From Geminicoccaceae bacterium (lineage in GTDB: Bacteria; Pseudomonadota; Alphaproteobacteria; Geminicoccales; Geminicoccaceae): a stretch of 64,000 nucleotides of DNA. The stretch is taken from positions 1,681,501-1,745,500 of the forward strand of contig AP024683.1 in the NCBI GenBank assembly GCA_025999455.1, given 5' to 3'. How positions within the stretch are numbered: the first letter of the stretch is position 1; each line of letters starts with the position of its first letter. Position numbers and translations under genes: made by a program. This document shows positions 24,537 through 32,727 of this stretch, one piece after another. The notes under the pieces were generated by a model. That model had not been told where the DNA came from and did not search any database. It saw nothing but the letters and a program-made list of their open reading frames with translations.

Positions 24537-24620
24537 CGGGCTTTCGAGGTTTGCCGAACCGGTCGGGGCTAAGGTATGGGACGGCGCAGGACCTGCAAGG
24601 CGGGGGTACCGCCCCGGACC

Positions 24621-26519
24621 ATGGCCGACCGCACCGCGCCGCGGCGCTCGCTCCTCCGACGGCTGATCGGGGCACTGCCGAGCCTGTTCGTGGTCCTGCT
24701 CCTCGCTTGGGCGGCGCTCTTCCTCCTCCTCGCCCCGGAACTCCCCGACACCGATGCGCTCTTCGCCGACGCCGAACAGCGCACCGTCACCCTCCTCGCC
24801 GCCGACGACACCCCGCTCGCCGAACGCGCGGCCGAAGGCGCCCGCTTCCTCCGTCTCGACGAGGTGGCCCCGCACCTCGTGAAGGCCGTGCTCGCGATCG
24901 AGGACCACCGCTTCTACGAGCATTTCGGGGTCGATCCGCGCGGCCTCCTGCGCGCCGCCTGGCAGAATCTGCGCGCCGGCGAGGTCGTCGCCGGTGGCTC
25001 GACGATCACCCAGCAGCTCGCCAAGAACCTCTTCCTCACTCCCGAGCGGAGCTGGAAGCGCAAGCTGCAGGAGCTCGCCTTGGCACTCTGGCTCGAGGCG
25101 CGGCTCTCGAAGACCGAGATCCTCACCCTCTACCTCAACCGCGTCTATCTCGGTGCCGGGGCTTACGGGGTCGAGGCCGCCGCGCGGCGCTATTTCGGCA
25201 AGAGCGCGAAAGAGGTGACGCTCGCCGAGGCGGCGCTCCTGGCCGGCCTCTTGAAGGCCCCGTCGGCGCTTGCGCCCACCCGCGACCTCGATGCGGCGCG
25301 CGAGCGGGCGGCGGTCGTGCTCGGGCGCATGGCCGAGCTCGGCTGGATCACGCCGCAGCAGGCGAACGCCGCGCGAGGGGCCCCGGCCAAGCTCGCCCCC
25401 GAGACCAAGACCGACCTCGCCGGCCACTTCCTCGATTGGGTGCTCGACGATCTGACCGAGCATCTCGGCAAGCACGGCCGCGACCTCGTCGTGCGGACGA
25501 CCCTCGACCGACGGCTCCAGCTCGCCGCCCAAGAGGCCTTGCGGGCTGCGCTCGCCCGCGAGGGGGCCGCGCGCGCCGTCGAGGAGGGGGCGATCGTCGT
25601 GCTCGACGCGAGCGGGGCGGTGCGGGCCATGGTGGGCGGCGAGAGCTACCGGACGAGCCGCCTCAACCGCGCCGCCAACGCGCGCCGGCAACCCGGTTCG
25701 GCCTTCAAACCCTTCCTCTACCTCGCGGCCCTCGAAAAGGGCTGGACCCCCGACAGTCCGATCGAGGACCGGCCGATCGCGATCGGCGATTGGCGGCCCG
25801 AGAACATCGACGGGCGTTATCGCGGTCGGGTGAGCCTCGCCGATGCCTTCGCCCTTTCGCTCAACGCAGCCGCGGCGCGGTTGATCCGCGAGGTGGGGCC
25901 CGAATCGGTCGTCGCGACCGCCCGCCGGCTCGGCATCGCCGCACCCTTGCCGGCCGTGCCGTCGCTCGCCCTCGGGACGGCGGAAGTGAGCCTCGTCGAG
26001 CTCACGAGTGCTTATCTGCCCTTCGCCACGGGCGGCATCCGGCCGACCGTCCACGCCGTGCGCGAAGTCCGGGACGATCGCGGACGCACGCTCTACCGCT
26101 TCGCTCCCTCGAGCCGGCGGGTGATCGAGTCCGCGACCGCGGCGGCGATGCAGCGGCTGCTCGCGGCCGTGGTCGAGCGCGGCACGGGCCGTTCGGCCCG
26201 GCTCGACGATCGTGTGGTGATCGGCAAGAGCGGCACGACCCAGAGCTATCGCGACGCCTGGTTCGTCGCCGCGGCGGGCGAGCTCCTGGTCGGGGTGTGG
26301 GTCGGCAACGACGACGGCCGGCCCATGCAGAAGGTCACGGGCGGCGATCTGCCGGCGCGGATCGCCCGCGAGGTCCTGCGGGCCGTCCCGCCCACGGCCC
26401 CGCCGGCTCCGGCGCTCGCGCGCGTCGCACCCCCGTCGGCCGGCTCGCCGGACGCGCGCGAGGAGAACGGGCTCGCGATCCTGCTCGATTGGGTCTCGCG
26501 CACCTTCGGCGGGCGCTGA
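24621..26519 (+). CDS. Class A penicillin-binding protein (PBP1-type transglycosylase/transpeptidase)
   Basis: 632 residues. One N-terminal membrane helix (about 20-37) is followed by a GT51 glycosyltransferase domain with the catalytic glutamate in AIEDHRFYEHFGVD (Glu 94) and GGSTITQQLAKN (125-136), then a transpeptidase domain with SAFK (Ser 360, Lys 363), SLN (413-415) and KSGTT (536-540). It polymerises and cross-links peptidoglycan at the outer face of the inner membrane. It is shorter than E. coli PBP1a and lacks the OB insertion. ATG 24621 is chosen; an in-frame ATG at 24576 would add 15 basic residues. Not linked functionally to its neighbours. Confidence 0.93.
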   Translation: MADRTAPRRSLLRRLIGALPSLFVVLLLAWAALFLLLAPELPDTDALFADAEQRTVTLLAADDTPLAERAAEGARFLRLDEVAPHLVKAVLAIEDHRFYEHFGVDPRGLLRAAWQNLRAGEVVAGGSTITQQLAKNLFLTPERSWKRKLQELALALWLEARLSKTEILTLYLNRVYLGAGAYGVEAAARRYFGKSAKEVTLAEAALLAGLLKAPSALAPTRDLDAARERAAVVLGRMAELGWITPQQANAARGAPAKLAPETKTDLAGHFLDWVLDDLTEHLGKHGRDLVVRTTLDRRLQLAAQEALRAALAREGAARAVEEGAIVVLDASGAVRAMVGGESYRTSRLNRAANARRQPGSAFKPFLYLAALEKGWTPDSPIEDRPIAIGDWRPENIDGRYRGRVSLADAFALSLNAAAARLIREVGPESVVATARRLGIAAPLPAVPSLALGTAEVSLVELTSAYLPFATGGIRPTVHAVREVRDDRGRTLYRFAPSSRRVIESATAAAMQRLLAAVVERGTGRSARLDDRVVIGKSGTTQSYRDAWFVAAAGELLVGVWVGNDDGRPMQKVTGGDLPARIAREVLRAVPPTAPPAPALARVAPPSAGSPDAREENGLAILLDWVSRTFGGR

Positions 26520-26546
26520 ACCGCGGCGGGCACCGGGCAGCCGGCC

Positions 26547-26798
26547 TCAGCCTTTGCCGCGCAGCGCCCGCCACAGATAGAAGAGCAGCCAGATCGGCAC
26601 GACCACGACCGCGCCGAGCAGGAAATAGGTGAGCGCCCGGCTCGCGTAGGTGTGGATGTCGGCCAGGACGTCGCCGACCCGATCGGCGAGCCAGCGCCAG
26701 ACCTCGAGCGGCTGGACGTCGAGATAGGCCATGACCGCGCCCACGAGGATCGAGGCGACCACGAGCTTCACCACCGTGGCGAGCGTGATGCGCGGCAT
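26547..26798 (-). CDS. Small two-helix membrane protein (DUF6460-like)
   Basis: 83 residues with two hydrophobic helices: VVKLVVASILVGAVMAYLDV near the start and YFLLGAVVVVPIWLLFYLWRAL near the end, separated by an amphipathic segment. The layout and the GAVVVVPIW motif resemble the DUF6460 family of alphaproteobacteria. Function unknown. ATG start at 26798; convergent with the penicillin-binding protein gene (27-base gap) and divergent from the proline racemase-like gene. Confidence 0.7.
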   Translation of the reverse strand: MPRITLATVVKLVVASILVGAVMAYLDVQPLEVWRWLADRVGDVLADIHTYASRALTYFLLGAVVVVPIWLLFYLWRALRGKG

Positions 26799-26885
26799 GG
26801 GCTCCGGTGGGAAAAGGCTTCGGGGGCGGTCGTGGGCGGTATAGAAACCGGGCAGCGGCCGGGCAAGCCGGGGCGGGGAGGGGCG

Positions 26886-27917
26886 ATGCGCTGGAGCCGG
26901 ACGCTCTGGGCGGTGGGCGTGCACGCCGAGGGCGAGATCGGGCGGGTCGTCACGGGCGGGCTCCTGACCGTGCCCGGGGCGACGATGCAGGACCGGCTCG
27001 CCTGGCTCGACGGCAGCGCGGAGGGCCGCCGCCTGCGCCGCTTCTTGACCTCCGAGCCGCGCGGTTGGCCCGCCATGTCGACGAACCTGCTCCTGCCGGC
27101 CTGCGAACCCGGGGCGGATGCGGGCTTCGTCATCCTCCAGCCCGATCGGGCGCACGCCATGTCGGGCTCGAACGCGATCTGTACCGCCACGGCCCTCGTC
27201 GAGCTCGGCATGGTCGAGCCGCGCGAACCCGAGACGATCGTCACCCTCGACACGGCGGCGGGGCTCGTGCCGGCCCGGGTCGCCTGCGCGGAGGGCCGGG
27301 CGCGCGCCGTGACGCTCGACATGCCGGCCTCGTTCGTCGAGGCCGACGGGCTCGTCCTCGAGGTCGAAGGCCTCGGTCGGGTCGAGCTCGCGATCGCCTT
27401 CGGTGGCGTGTTCTACGCCCTCGTCGATCCGGCACCGCTGGGTCTTTCGATCGAGCCCGGCGAGGCGCGCCGGCTGGTCGAGGTGGGCGTGCGGATCCTC
27501 GAGGCGGCGCAGCGCCGCTTCGAGCCGGTCCATCCCGAGCGGCCGGCGATCGCCGGCATCGCCTACCTCATGTGGTGCGGGGAGGGGCCCGACGGCCTGC
27601 GCAACGCCACGGTCCTCTTGCCCGGTCGGCTCGACCGGAGCCCCTGCGGCACGGGGAGCTCGGCACGCCTCGCGCTCGACCACGCCCGCGGCCGGATCCG
27701 GGTCGGCGAGCGGTGCGTGTTCCGCTCGACGATCGGCACGCGCTTCGACGCCGAACTCGTCGGCACCGCGGAGGTCGCCGGCCGGAAGGCGGTCCTGCCG
27801 CGGATCCGCGGCCGCGCCTGGCTCTATTCGATCGAGCAGCTCGGCCTCGATCCCGAGGACCCGTTCCCGGAAGGCATCCGCCTCGCCGATCTCTGGGGCG
27901 GGCTCGCCCGGGCGTGA
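26886..27917 (+). CDS. Proline racemase family enzyme (hydroxyproline epimerase/dehydratase-like) with Ser/Cys active site
   Basis: 343 residues. The first active-site position, normally Cys in MCGHG, is Ser 93 here (AMSGSNAICT); the second is Cys 254 in DRSPCGTGSSARLA. VTGGLLTVPG, STNLLLPACEP and FRSTIGTRFDAELVGTAEV are family motifs. Members isomerise proline or 4-hydroxyproline or dehydrate 3-hydroxyproline by two-base chemistry; Ser/Cys pairs occur in hydroxyproline-active members, so a plain proline racemase is unlikely. The cytosolic enzyme is translationally coupled (GTGA) to an M28 peptidase, which suggests use of hydroxyproline-containing peptides, as inference. ATG 26886 follows GGGGAGGGG. 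Confidence 0.85.
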   Translation: MRWSRTLWAVGVHAEGEIGRVVTGGLLTVPGATMQDRLAWLDGSAEGRRLRRFLTSEPRGWPAMSTNLLLPACEPGADAGFVILQPDRAHAMSGSNAICTATALVELGMVEPREPETIVTLDTAAGLVPARVACAEGRARAVTLDMPASFVEADGLVLEVEGLGRVELAIAFGGVFYALVDPAPLGLSIEPGEARRLVEVGVRILEAAQRRFEPVHPERPAIAGIAYLMWCGEGPDGLRNATVLLPGRLDRSPCGTGSSARLALDHARGRIRVGERCVFRSTIGTRFDAELVGTAEVAGRKAVLPRIRGRAWLYSIEQLGLDPEDPFPEGIRLADLWGGLARA

Positions 27918-28798
27918 GCGCCGACCGTGCCGCCACGATCGCCCGGCTGCGGCGCGACGTCGAACGGCTCGCGGGCGAGATCGGGCCGCGCACCCCGCGC
28001 CTCGGCGATTCGCTCGCCCGCGCCGAAGCCCTGATCCGCGCCGAGCTCGAGGCCGCCGGGCTCGTGGTCGAACGCCGCGCCTACGGCTTCTTCGGCCACG
28101 AGGTCGCCAATCTCGTGGGCGTGCCGGCGCCGAGCCGCGAGGCTCGGACCTGGTACCTCGTCGGCGCCCATTACGACAGCGTCGCCGGAACGCCGGGTGC
28201 CGACGACAACGCCTCGGCCGTGGCGGTGATGTTGGAGCTCGCCCGACGGCTCGCCGACCATCCGCTGCCGTTGCGCTTCGTCGCCTTCACGATGGAGGAG
28301 CCGCCCGCCTTCGCGACACCCTGGCAGGGCAGCCGCCGCTTCTGCCGCGAGATGCGGCGGCGCGGCGAGCGCACGGCGGGGGCCGTCGTCCTTGAGATGG
28401 TGGGCTTCACGGCACCGCTGCAGCCTTACCCCAAGGTCCTCGAAGGCCGCGGTTATCCCTCGACCGGCGACTTCATCGGGGTGATCGGCGAGCGACGGTC
28501 GAGGAGCTTCGCCGAGCGGCTCGTGACCGGCATGAAGGCCGCCGGCACGGTGCCGGTCGAAAGCCTGATCGTGCCTCTGCGTGGCTGGCTCTTGCCGATC
28601 TCGCGGCTCTCCGACCACGCCTCCTTCTGGGACCGCGGCTGGCCGGCCGTCATGGTCACGGACACCGCCTTCTTGCGCAACCCGAACTACCATCGGCCGA
28701 CCGACACGCCCGAGACGCTCGACTACGCCTTCATGGCCGGTGTGACCGATGCGCTCGAGGCGGCGATCCGGGCCTTGCCGCCGCCCGGATCGGCGTGA
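27914..28798 (+). CDS. M28 family zinc peptidase
   Basis: 294 residues, no signal peptide. Zinc ligands follow the M28 pattern: His 86 in GAHYDS, Asp 97 in GADDNAS, the catalytic glutamate in FTMEEP (128-129), Glu 161 in VLEMVGF and the final histidine in NPNYHRPTDTPETLDY. The family comprises aminopeptidases and glutaminyl cyclases. The GTG start overlaps the stop of the proline racemase-family gene (GTGA), so the two are co-translated. Cytosolic location is likely given the absence of a leader. The VOC gene stops immediately after it on the other strand with no gap. Confidence 0.88.
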   Translation: MSADRAATIARLRRDVERLAGEIGPRTPRLGDSLARAEALIRAELEAAGLVVERRAYGFFGHEVANLVGVPAPSREARTWYLVGAHYDSVAGTPGADDNASAVAVMLELARRLADHPLPLRFVAFTMEEPPAFATPWQGSRRFCREMRRRGERTAGAVVLEMVGFTAPLQPYPKVLEGRGYPSTGDFIGVIGERRSRSFAERLVTGMKAAGTVPVESLIVPLRGWLLPISRLSDHASFWDRGWPAVMVTDTAFLRNPNYHRPTDTPETLDYAFMAGVTDALEAAIRALPPPGSA

Positions 28799-29251
28799 TC
28801 AGGCCGGGGTTTCGATGAGCTCCAGGATGATCCCGTCGGCCGAGCGGGTGTAGACCGCCCGGCGCCCCTCGTTGGGCCCGCCCGGCACGGTGATGACCTC
28901 GCCCATGCGGCGGAAGCCCGCCGCCTCGACCTCGGCGAGGAGCCTGTCGAAGTCCGTCACGTCGAGGGCGATGTGCGCGGCACCGGCATCGCAGGGTCGA
29001 TAGCGCGCCCGGTCGTGGTCGAGAGGCGTGCGGTACGCGATGAGCTCGAGCGTGTGGCCGTAGCCGTCGAGATAGGCGATCTCGACATCCGCGTGGCCGA
29101 GGCCGGTCACGGCACCGATGACGTGGGGATCGCGCGGGCTGCGGTCGCGGAGCGTGAAGCCGAGCACGCCCGTGAAGAAGCGCAGGCTCGCCTCCATGTC
29201 GGCGACCGTGAAGCTCGTATGGTTGAAGCGTCGGATCTCGGGCCGGCTCAC
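28799..29251 (-). CDS. VOC (glyoxalase-fold) family protein
   Basis: 150 residues in two beta-alpha-beta-beta-beta modules: FNHTSFTVADMEASLRFFTGVLGF at the start, HTLELIAY, then AAHIALDVTDFDRLLAEVEAAGF and DGIILELIETP. His in FNHTSF, Glu in LELIAY, His in AAHIAL and Glu in LELIET match the four metal ligands of vicinal-oxygen-chelate enzymes. Could be a lyase, isomerase or dioxygenase; substrate unknown. The GTG start overlaps the cupin stop (GTGA); with the cupin and the flavin oxidase upstream it forms a three-gene operon. Confidence 0.85.
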   Translation of the reverse strand: MSRPEIRRFNHTSFTVADMEASLRFFTGVLGFTLRDRSPRDPHVIGAVTGLGHADVEIAYLDGYGHTLELIAYRTPLDHDRARYRPCDAGAAHIALDVTDFDRLLAEVEAAGFRRMGEVITVPGGPNEGRRAVYTRSADGIILELIETPA

Positions 29252-29658
29252 GACGTCGTCTCCGCGCGTTCGGCGGGCGCTTCGCCGTCCAGGAAGCGGT
29301 TCGGCTTCAAGAAGAAGGCGAGCAGGACGCAGCCCTCCTCCGACCAGGCCTCGTGGCGCGAGCCGGCCGGCCGCCAGACATAGTCACCCTTGCGGCAGAT
29401 CCCCTGCTCGTCGCGGAACGAGCCCTCGAGGACGAAGCTCTGCTCGATCTCGACATGCTCGTGGAGCGGCAGCTTGGCCCCCGGGGCCCAGCGGAAGAGC
29501 GCGGTCAAGAGCCCGCTCGCCTCGTCCTTCAAGAGCACCTTCATCTCGATCCCGGGGAAGCGGGTCGGCTGCCAGGGTAGCTTCTCGACCTCGACGTAGC
29601 GCGAGGCGAGGGGGCCCAAGCCCTCGTGGTTCGGGGCGAAGGGGGTCGTGGCGGTCAT
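29248..29658 (-). CDS. Cupin domain protein (ChrR-type cupin)
   Basis: 136 residues, a single cupin barrel. Metal-binding motif 1 is LPLHEHVEIEQSFVLEGSF (two His and one Glu) and motif 2 RKGDYVWRPAGSRHEAW. The sequence resembles the cupin of anti-sigma factor ChrR-type and acetylacetone-cleaving families, but lacks the zinc-finger helix of an anti-sigma factor. Probably a small metalloenzyme or ligand-binding protein. It lies 49 bases after the flavin oxidase gene and is coupled to the VOC gene. Confidence 0.82.
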   Translation of the reverse strand: MTATTPFAPNHEGLGPLASRYVEVEKLPWQPTRFPGIEMKVLLKDEASGLLTALFRWAPGAKLPLHEHVEIEQSFVLEGSFRDEQGICRKGDYVWRPAGSRHEAWSEEGCVLLAFFLKPNRFLDGEAPAERAETTS

Positions 29659-29707
29659 CGGCTCTCCTCCCTGATCGGCCGAGAGGTCGGCGCGCGGCGC
29701 CCGGCGG

Positions 29708-30787
29708 TCAATAGCCTTCCGCCACGAGCGGGAAGGCCGACCAGAAGCCGGGTGGGCGGACCGGCTCGGCGCGGGTGACGTGCGCGGGGCCGAGTTCGGC
29801 GAGGCGGGTCACGCCCAGAAGGCCCATGGCGATCCGGATCTCGTCCTCGAGGAGCTCCAGCATCTTGACGACGCCCTCCGGGCCGCCCGCCGCCATCCCG
29901 ACCGCGAGCATGCGGCCGAGGCCCACGGCCTTCGCGCCGAGGGCGATCGCCTTCACGATGTCGGTGCCGCGGCAGAAGCCGCCGTCGATCGCGACGAGGC
30001 AGCGCTCGCCCACCGCCTCGACGATCTCGGGCAGGACGTCGAGCGTGCCTTGGACGTGGTCGAGCTGGCGGCCGCCATGGTTCGAGACGACGATCCCCTC
30101 GACCCCGTGGTCGACCGCGATCCGGGCATCCTCGACCGTCATGATGCCCTTGAGGATCAAGGGGATGCGGTGGCGGGCCTTGAACCGGGCGACGGCCTTC
30201 CAATCGAAGGCGCGCTGGATCTCGATCCCACCCACGTTCTGCCGCCAGGGCTTCTCGAAGCGGTTCAAGAGATCGCGCTCGCGCCGCGAATACCAGGCCG
30301 TGTCGACCGTGATCGCGAAAGCCCGGTAGCCTTTCGCCTCGGCACGGGCGACGACCTCCGCGATCCACTCGTCGTCGCCGCGCACGTAGAGCTGGAAGAT
30401 ACGGAAGCCCTCGGGAGCCGCCTCGGCCACCGCCTCGAGCCCGGGCGCGCAGACCGAGGAGAGCATCAAGGGTACGCCGAACCGTGCCGCGGCCTCGGCA
30501 GCGCCGGCCCCGCCCGTGGGATGGAAGGTCTCGATCGAGCCGATCGGCGCCAGGAAGACGGGGAGCCGGATCCGCCGCCCGAACAGCTCGGTCGAGGGGT
30601 CGACCCGGCGGACGTCGACGCACACCCGCGGCCGGAGCGCGAGCCGTTCGATCGAGAGCCGGTTGCGGGCGACGGCGGTCTCCGTCTCGGTGCCGCCCTG
30701 GAGATAGTCCCAAGCCCCCTTGGCGAGCCGCCGCTTCGCCAACAGCACGAGCTCGTGGAGGGTCGTGACCTCGTCGAGTGCCGCCAT
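29708..30787 (-). CDS. FMN-dependent alpha-hydroxy-acid oxidase/dehydrogenase (lactate dehydrogenase-like)
   Basis: 359 residues of a TIM-barrel flavoprotein. Recognised stretches: KRRLAKGAWDYLQGGTETE, LAPIGSIETFHPTGGAGAAEAA, TVDTAWYSRRERD, LILKGIMTVEDARIAVDHG and VSNHGGRQLDHVQGTLDVLPEI, which holds the catalytic His and Arg, followed by AIDGGFCRGTDIVKAIALGAKAVGLGR for FMN phosphate. The family covers L-lactate dehydrogenase, mandelate dehydrogenase and glycolate oxidase. No membrane segment is visible, so electrons may go to oxygen. First gene of an operon with a cupin and a VOC protein, both possible processors of the resulting 2-keto acid. Confidence 0.88.
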   Translation of the reverse strand: MAALDEVTTLHELVLLAKRRLAKGAWDYLQGGTETETAVARNRLSIERLALRPRVCVDVRRVDPSTELFGRRIRLPVFLAPIGSIETFHPTGGAGAAEAAARFGVPLMLSSVCAPGLEAVAEAAPEGFRIFQLYVRGDDEWIAEVVARAEAKGYRAFAITVDTAWYSRRERDLLNRFEKPWRQNVGGIEIQRAFDWKAVARFKARHRIPLILKGIMTVEDARIAVDHGVEGIVVSNHGGRQLDHVQGTLDVLPEIVEAVGERCLVAIDGGFCRGTDIVKAIALGAKAVGLGRMLAVGMAAGGPEGVVKMLELLEDEIRIAMGLLGVTRLAELGPAHVTRAEPVRPPGFWSAFPLVAEGY

Positions 30788-30874
30788 CCCCGCCTCCTCC
30801 GTCGCTCCTGCGAGCGATGGCGCGCTCCTACTGCTCCGGCAAGCGGGCAGGCGGCAGGGCAGGCGTGACGCCCG

Positions 30875-32185
30875 TCAGAGCGGCAGGAGGACGAGGCCCG
30901 GGAATGCGACGAGCAGGAGGAGGACGAGGAGCATGGCGAGCGCGAAGGGGGCGGCGCCCGCGAAGGTCGTGCCCAAGCTCACCCGCGGATCGGCGAGGGT
31001 GCCGGTCACGACGTAGACCGAGAGGCCGAAGGGCGGGGTCAAGAGCCCGATCTCGACCGCCACGATCGTGACGATCCCGAACCAGACGAGGTCGAGCCCG
31101 AGGGCCTGGGCGATCGGCAGGGCCAAGGGCACGGTCACGAGCAGGATCGAGGTCGAATCGAGGATCGTTCCCAAGAGCAAGACGAGCAGAAGGTGCGCGG
31201 CGAGGAACCCCTCGGCACCGAGCCCGGCGGCGCCGAGCCACCGCAGCGCCAGATCCGGCAGGCCCGCGAGGGCGAGCATCCGCGAATAGAGGCTCGCCGC
31301 CACGATCAAGACGAGGACCGAGGCGGTGACCTGCCCGGTCTCGACGAGCACGCGTCGGAGCCGGACGAAGTCGAGCCGGCGGCGGGCGAGCGCCAGGAGC
31401 AGCGCGCCCGTGGCACCGACCGCCCCGCCCTCGGTCGCGGTGAACAGGCCGCCGTAGATCCCGCCCAGGACGAGGAGGACGAGGAAGAGGACCGGTGCCA
31501 AGAGGACCAAGGTCGAGCGCTCCGTTCCCGCGACCGGGATCGGGGCGGGACCGTTGCGTTCGTAAACGAGCCCCGGGGCGAAGCGTGCCACGGCCAGGAT
31601 GCCCGAGGCGAAGACGAGCGCCACGAGGAGGCCGGGCACGATGCCGGCCAAGAACATCGCCCGCACCGACTGCTCGGCCAGGAAGGCGTAGACGATCATG
31701 AGGAGCGAGGGCGGGATCAGCATGCCGAGGATCGAGGAGCCGGCGACGACGCCCACGGCGAAGGCGGGCCGGTAGCCCATCGTCAGCATCTCGGGCACGG
31801 CCACGCGGGTGAAGACCGCGGCCGAGGCGATCGAGATGCCGGTCACCGCGGCGAAGACGGCGTTGGCCGCGACGGTCGCGACGCCGAGCCCACCCGCGAG
31901 CCGGCGGAAGAGCCGTTCGGCGGCGGTGTAGCAGTCGCGGCCGATCTCGGCCGTGGCGACGAGCTGACCCATGAGCACGAAGAGCGGCACGACCCCGAAG
32001 AGGTGCTCAGAGACCGCGTCCGAGGCGGCGCGCGCCAGAAGTGCGGTCGCGATCTCGACGTCGCCGCGGATCGCCCAAACGCCGAGGAAGCCCGCGAGCA
32101 ACAACGCCGTCGCGACGTGCAGCCCCGCCCAGATCGCGAGCAGGAGCAGGAGAAGCGCGGCGACGCCGATCTCGACCGGGCTCAG
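30875..32185 (-). CDS. dctM: TRAP transporter large permease (DctM-like), apparent CTG start
   Basis: About 436 residues. Family motifs: VVPLFVLMGQLVATAEIGRD, GISIASAAVFTRVAVPEM, IPPSLLMIVYAFLAEQSV, GLFTATEGGAVGATGA and LLTPPFGLSVYVV. The first canonical start (TTG 32104) would delete the first membrane helix; the frame upstream reads SPVEIGVAALLLLLLAIWAG back to a CTG at 32185 that overlaps the DctQ stop (CTGA), in the manner of the GTGA overlaps seen elsewhere here. I therefore place the start at CTG 32185, an uncommon codon. It is the channel subunit of a second TRAP system; substrate unknown. Confidence 0.85.
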   Translation of the reverse strand: MSPVEIGVAALLLLLLAIWAGLHVATALLLAGFLGVWAIRGDVEIATALLARAASDAVSEHLFGVVPLFVLMGQLVATAEIGRDCYTAAERLFRRLAGGLGVATVAANAVFAAVTGISIASAAVFTRVAVPEMLTMGYRPAFAVGVVAGSSILGMLIPPSLLMIVYAFLAEQSVRAMFLAGIVPGLLVALVFASGILAVARFAPGLVYERNGPAPIPVAGTERSTLVLLAPVLFLVLLVLGGIYGGLFTATEGGAVGATGALLLALARRRLDFVRLRRVLVETGQVTASVLVLIVAASLYSRMLALAGLPDLALRWLGAAGLGAEGFLAAHLLLVLLLGTILDSTSILLVTVPLALPIAQALGLDLVWFGIVTIVAVEIGLLTPPFGLSVYVVTGTLADPRVSLGTTFAGAAPFALAMLLVLLLLVAFPGLVLLPL

Positions 32186-32727
32186 CTTCGGCTCCCGAGG
32201 GCCCGGCCGAGCGCGCGCAGGGCGATCTCGGCGAAGACGAGGGCGGTGAGCGCGGCACCCGCGACGGTGACGAGGCGGACCGGCCAGATCGGGGCGGTGA
32301 AGTCACCCGCGGCACCCACGTAGAGCCCTTCGCGCCAGGCCTCGAGGGCGGCCGGGGCGACGGCGATCGCGAGGAGCAGGAAAACCGCCGCGCCGAGCCC
32401 GTGGATCGCCGCGTCCAGGGCGTGGGCGAGCCGCGGCCGCCGCGTCCGCAGCCGGTCGAGCAGGAGCTCCGAGCGGGCGAGCCGCCCGGCCCGGACCGTT
32501 TCCGGGAGCTGCAGGAAGAGGATCGCCACGATCGAGAGCGCGAGGAGCTCGCTCGTGCCACGGACCGGTGCGGCCAAGAGCTCGCGACCCAGGATGTCGG
32601 CATCGACGAGGAGGACGAGGGCGAGCACGAGCAGCGAGCCCGCGGCCGCCGCGCCCCGGCTCACCGCGGCGAGCGGCCTCGAGACCGGGCCCGCGGCCGC
32701 CGGCGCCGGCTCGGCGCGCAGGCTCAC
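32182..32727 (-). CDS. dctQ: TRAP transporter small permease (DctQ-like)
   Basis: 181 residues with four hydrophobic helices: LLVLALVLLVDADILGRELLA, ELLALSIVAILFLQLPETV, AVFLLLAIAVAPAALEAW and VTVAGAALTALVFAEIALRAL. The DADILGRELL motif is the usual DctQ first-helix exit. GTG start at 32727 overlaps the DctP stop (GTGA), and its own stop overlaps the DctM start, so P, Q and M are all translationally coupled. Unlike the first TRAP operon there is no gap or hairpin between P and Q. Confidence 0.88.
   Translation of the reverse strand: MSLRAEPAPAAAGPVSRPLAAVSRGAAAAGSLLVLALVLLVDADILGRELLAAPVRGTSELLALSIVAILFLQLPETVRAGRLARSELLLDRLRTRRPRLAHALDAAIHGLGAAVFLLLAIAVAPAALEAWREGLYVGAAGDFTAPIWPVRLVTVAGAALTALVFAEIALRALGRALGSRS

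Noticed and set aside
26799-27683. Minus-strand extension of the small two-helix membrane protein
   Set aside because: It is antisense to the proline racemase-family gene and has no conserved pattern; ATG 26798 gives the complete small protein.
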